Positions 5,218-7,495 of a DNA stretch of 7,495 nt are shown piece after piece. The notes under the pieces are model-generated. The model saw only the letters and a program-made list of their open reading frames with translations, made no database searches and had not been told where the DNA came from. The first letter of the stretch is position 1; each line of letters begins with the position of its first letter. The translations under genes were made by a program, and so were the position numbers. Source of the stretch: a bacterium (GTDB lineage Bacteria; Desulfobacterota; Binatia; UBA12015); NCBI GenBank assembly GCA_029976905.1, contig JAPOLW010000172.1:1-7495 (forward strand), read 5' to 3'.

Positions 5218-6336
5218 TCAGTCGAGGACACCGATTCCGTCGGGGAAGTTCAAGCCGGTATCGAGGCTCTCGGGGGGAAGAGGGGCTCCGTTCTCGAAGC
5301 GGATACGGCGCACCGTGCCCATTCCCGAACCGGGTCCGATGCTGCCGTTCTCGCGCAGAACGAGACCGATGTCGGCGTAGTAGAGGTTGCCGGTGGAATC
5401 GATGCCGATTCCGAACGGAGACCCGGTCGAGTAGGGCTCGGGGCCGAGGCGTTCGTCGCTCGGCGGTTCGAGCACGCGCCGCAGGAAGGCGCCCGTGGAA
5501 TTGAATTCGGCGATCACGCCGTTGAGCACGCTCGAGACGTAGAATCCACCCTCTCCATTCCCCCAGACCGCACTCGTCGTCGGCGTGTCGATGCTCGAGG
5601 GAATGAAGAGTTCCTTTTGGACGGCGTCGGCCAGTGGGGCTCCGGTCGCGTCGCGCTGCCCACACCCTCCAGCGGCGTCGTCGGACGAAGGGAAGGGAGG
5701 TGCGTACCGGAAGACACCCGGCGTGACACGTGTGCTCGCCACGAAGACATGGTCGTTTTCGTCTACATAGATGCCGCCCGCAGTGCCGATCTCGACGTCG
5801 AGCTTGCAGTACGAGACGTCGATCGAATCGAAAGGCGGGAACCACAGAATGAGTTGGCCGGAGGCGGGCCCCGACGCCTGGTTGCCGACATCGGTGGTGA
5901 CCAGGGTGCCGTCGGAGAGAAAGCCGCAGCCGTAGTTCTCGGCGTTGTCGTCGCCGTTCTGATAGGTCGGCGTGAGCTTGCCGATCCGCCGTGCCGACAG
6001 GCTTCCGATCTCGCGCCCGTCGAGTTCAAAATAGCCCCAGCCCGGCGGGGGCTCGGGCTGGCCGGTGTCCTCGCCGGCGATGAAGCGGTTGGTGCCTGCG
6101 GGCGCCCGTGGGTCGAAACAGATCTGGCCGTTGATGTCCCAGCCGTCCGGATCGACCGAGTTGCGCTCGATGACCGTTTGCTTGGCGTCGCCGTCGTCGG
6201 GCGCGTAGGCGTTCAGCCGGTTGGCTTCGCCGTTGAAGACGAGCGGCGAAACGTCGCCGTCGGCACAGGCGAGGACGAAGCAGGCAAGCCCGGCGAGGAC
6301 GGCGCGGGCAACGTGGGGTCGACCGACATTCGACAT
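5218..6336 (-). CDS. NHL/SMP-30-like beta-propeller lipoprotein
   Basis: The product has 372 residues. The ATG at 6336 is preferred: it follows a weak AGGG at 6-nt spacing and gives a compact lipoprotein signal (R6, R11, hydrophobic AVLAGLACFVLA) with lipobox V21-L22-A23-C24. An upstream in-frame TTG at 6372 would add 12 polar residues. The mature protein has propeller-like repeats: GGIYVDENDHVFVASTRVTPGVFRY (187-211), AVWGNGEGGFYVSSVLNGVIAEFNSTG (256-282), SPFGIGIDSTGNLYYADIGLV (306-326) and GTVRRIRFENG...LNFPDGIGVLD at the end. The 'G-I-x-x-D-x-x-G-N-L-Y-x-A-D' unit is typical of NHL and SMP-30/gluconolactonase propellers. The four Cys of the mature part (73, 137, 177, 225) could form disulfides. 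+2 is Ala, so outer-membrane sorting is plausible. No lactonase metal ligands can be assigned with confidence, so it could be a binding or scaffolding propeller. It probably forms an operon with the Cys/His exported protein downstream. Confidence 0.8.
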   Translation of the reverse strand: MSNVGRPHVARAVLAGLACFVLACADGDVSPLVFNGEANRLNAYAPDDGDAKQTVIERNSVDPDGWDINGQICFDPRAPAGTNRFIAGEDTGQPEPPPGWGYFELDGREIGSLSARRIGKLTPTYQNGDDNAENYGCGFLSDGTLVTTDVGNQASGPASGQLILWFPPFDSIDVSYCKLDVEIGTAGGIYVDENDHVFVASTRVTPGVFRYAPPFPSSDDAAGGCGQRDATGAPLADAVQKELFIPSSIDTPTTSAVWGNGEGGFYVSSVLNGVIAEFNSTGAFLRRVLEPPSDERLGPEPYSTGSPFGIGIDSTGNLYYADIGLVLRENGSIGPGSGMGTVRRIRFENGAPLPPESLDTGLNFPDGIGVLD

Positions 6337-6342
6337 TGTCGG
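6323..6342 (-). promoter_or_regulatory. Inverted repeat spanning the lipoprotein start codon
   Basis: CCGACA (6323-6328) and TGTCGG (6337-6342) flank an 8-nt loop that contains the ATG at 6336-6334. A tandem CGACATT duplication lies at 6324-6337. Pairing in the mRNA could present or hide the start codon. The arms are short and may be chance. Confidence 0.25.
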
Positions 6343-6352
6343 CCCTGACCAC

Positions 6353-6366
6353 GAGCGGGGCCGCTC
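6353..6366. promoter_or_regulatory. Short inverted repeat upstream of the lipoprotein gene
   Basis: GAGCGG and CCGCTC are separated by 2 nt, 17 nt upstream of the ATG at 6336. The repeat sits in the 98-bp gap between the response regulator stop (6435) and the lipoprotein start. It could be an operator half-site pair or simple GC-rich symmetry. No T-tract follows, so it does not look like a terminator for the regulator operon. Confidence 0.25.
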
Positions 6367-6434
6367 TGTCAAGACGGCCGATTCGTCGGGGGTGGGTCTT
6401 TGGGGAGTCCTTCGAGCGGCCCTCCGCCGGGACG

Positions 6435-6887
6435 TCAGACCATTTGCTCGGCCCGTCGGTGGGCCTCATCGAGGTGGGCCCCACGGCGGCGGGCTTCGAG
6501 CTGTGTTTCCACGCGCAGGAAGAGTTCGTGCTTGTTGACGGGCTTGGTCAGGAAATCGCTCACGCCCAGCTTCATGCCGGTGGCACGGGTCTCCATGTCG
6601 TCGCGTGCGGTCAGCAGGATGATGGGCAGTCCCGCGTTCTGTGGATTTTTCTCGAGTGCCCGACAGACCGCAAAACCGTCCATTTCGGGCATCATGACGT
6701 CGAGGAGCACGACGTCGATGCCGCCGGCCTCGACGGCCGCCACCGCCGCCGCGCCGCCATCGGCCTGCACGACCGCGTACCCGCGCCGTTCGAGCATATG
6801 CCCGAGGAGGCGGCGGGAATCCTCGTCGTCGTCGACCACCAGTACGTTTCCGAGGGGCTGGTTTGCGTCTTTCATCGTCGTTCTCAT
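6435..6887 (-). CDS. Single-domain response regulator (CheY-like receiver)
   Basis: The product has 150 residues, essentially one receiver domain. All key residues are present: acidic pocket D19-D20-D21 in VLVVDDDED, phosphoacceptor D63 in VVLLDVMMPEMDG, switch Thr T93 in IILLTARDD, and K115-P116 in FLTKPVNKHEL. After the receiver there is only a short charged helix (LEARRRGAHLDEAHRRAEQ), with no DNA-binding or enzymatic output domain. It probably acts by protein-protein contact or as a phosphorelay intermediate. The start at 6887 is chosen because its ATG overlaps the upstream activator's TGA (ATGA), suggesting translational coupling. A second ATG at 6875 is also possible and would lose four residues. 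The cognate kinase is not in the window. Confidence 0.9.
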   Translation of the reverse strand: MRTTMKDANQPLGNVLVVDDDEDSRRLLGHMLERRGYAVVQADGGAAAVAAVEAGGIDVVLLDVMMPEMDGFAVCRALEKNPQNAGLPIILLTARDDMETRATGMKLGVSDFLTKPVNKHELFLRVETQLEARRRGAHLDEAHRRAEQMV

Positions 6888-7495
6888 CCCGCCACGCTGG
6901 TGACGGCCGGGGGCTCGCCACGTCGGCGACGCAGTTTGGCGACCAATGTCGTTCGTTTGAGACCCAGCAGGCGGGCTGCGGCCTGCTTGTTGCCCTTCGT
7001 GCGCCGGAGCGCTTCGTCGATCAGGCGGTTCTCGAATTCTTCGACCGCGCCGGTGAGATCGAGGCCCGCCTCGGTGAGAACGGGCTTGGGAATCCGCTTT
7101 TCCGAGATGAACGAGCGGATGTTCGCGGGGAGGTTCTCGGTGCGGATGAGGCCGTCATCGGAAAGGATGACCAGCCGCTCGACCAGGTTCTCGAGCTCGC
7201 GCACGTTGCCCGGCCAATCGTACTCCCACAGGTGCACCATGGCCTCTTCGCTGATGACGACGTTGTTCCCGTGCCGTTTCTCGTTGTGCTGGGCCAGGAA
7301 GTGGCGCACCAACAAGGGAACGTCCGAACGTCGCTCGCGCAGCGGCGGCAAGGTGATTGGAATGACTTCGAGTCGGTAGAAGAGGTCTTCGCGGAACAGG
7401 CCTCGTTCGACCTGCACCGAGAGGTCCTTGTTGGTTGCCGCAATCACGCGGACGTCGACCCGGGTCGGGCGGTCCGCTCCGACGGGCCGAACCTC
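6884..7495 (-). CDS. Sigma-54-dependent transcriptional activator (NtrC-like), C-terminal part, 5' end outside window
   Basis: The final 203 codons of the gene are present, open to the window edge. The fragment begins inside the AAA+ domain: EVRPVGADRPTRVDVRVIAATN (1-22, including the sensor I region), GLFREDLFYRLEVIPITLPPLRERRSDVPLL (32-62, with the conserved Arg residues of the FREDLFYRL motif), and sensor II WPGNVRELENLVERL (94-108). A linker leads to a Fis-type helix-turn-helix at about 155-190 (GNKQAAARLLGLKRTTLVAKLR). Proteins of this kind bind enhancer sites and use ATP hydrolysis to remodel RNA polymerase-sigma-54. Walker A, the GAFTGA loop and the N-terminal sensory domain lie beyond the edge, so the signal is unknown. 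The RTTLVxKLR recognition helix resembles FleQ/FlrC-type activators, but that does not prove a flagellar role. The GTG at 7447 is internal. It overlaps the receiver gene by ATGA. Confidence 0.95.
   Translation of the reverse strand, partial: EVRPVGADRPTRVDVRVIAATNKDLSVQVERGLFREDLFYRLEVIPITLPPLRERRSDVPLLVRHFLAQHNEKRHGNNVVISEEAMVHLWEYDWPGNVRELENLVERLVILSDDGLIRTENLPANIRSFISEKRIPKPVLTEAGLDLTGAVEEFENRLIDEALRRTKGNKQAAARLLGLKRTTLVAKLRRRRGEPPAVTSVAG

Noticed and set aside
5151..5231. Longer N-terminus of the Cys/His exported protein
   Set aside because: The extra 27 residues are charged, would overlap the upstream stop, and would place the signal peptide internally. The ATG at 5150 has a matching AAAAGG.
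6336..7379. Plus-strand open frame of 347 codons antisense to the receiver and sigma-54 activator
   Set aside because: Both minus-strand genes carry complete family motifs, so this is a mirror frame.
1..7495. Sigma-54 promoter (-24/-12) near the activator or the lipoprotein genes
   Set aside because: Reading both strands I found TGGCAC occurrences (for example near 110 and 6580) but none followed at the right spacing by TTGC, and they lie inside coding regions.
1..7495. Defence island, CRISPR array, toxin-antitoxin pair, prophage or insertion sequence
   Set aside because: There are no regularly spaced repeats, transposase or integrase motifs, nuclease or helicase genes, or terminal inverted repeats. 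The gene content is housekeeping, envelope and regulatory.

Overview
The window is a GC-rich, densely packed stretch of bacterial chromosome. It holds ten protein-coding genes, two of them cut by the window edges. I saw no RNA genes, insertion sequences, integrases or CRISPR arrays. The mix suggests a deltaproteobacterial-type lineage such as Myxococcota, Binatota or a relative: an NtrC-like sigma-54 activator with a stand-alone receiver, beta-propeller lipoproteins, Thr-Pro-rich linkers and strong third-position GC. That placement is inference; there is no rRNA or other phylogenetic marker to settle it.

Left part (1-1924). The C-terminal 177 codons of a TIGR01777-type NAD(P)-dependent epimerase are followed by a DUF2333-type membrane-anchored protein, both on the plus strand. 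A small four-helix DoxX-like membrane protein on the minus strand converges on them.

Middle (1990-4589). A 451-residue beta-propeller lipoprotein lies on the minus strand. Back to back with it is a plus-strand pair: an 82-residue acidic protein of unknown function, and trmJ, which encodes the tRNA 2'-O-methyltransferase acting at position 32. The two are 7 nt apart. TrmJ carries an extra Gly/Arg-rich tail.

Right part (4664-7495). A GC-rich hairpin separates trmJ from a minus-strand pair: a second beta-propeller lipoprotein (NHL/SMP-30-like), then a small exported protein with a Cys...His-x2-Cys-x3-Cys signature. Beyond them, also on the minus strand, are the C-terminal part of a sigma-54-dependent activator and a single-domain response regulator. 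These two overlap by ATGA and are probably translationally coupled.

The unrelated housekeeping, envelope and regulatory genes do not form one obvious pathway. The most coherent units are the activator/receiver pair and the propeller lipoprotein plus Cys/His exported protein. The second is the best candidate for something not yet described, but the evidence is modest. I found no convincing new defence or mobile system.
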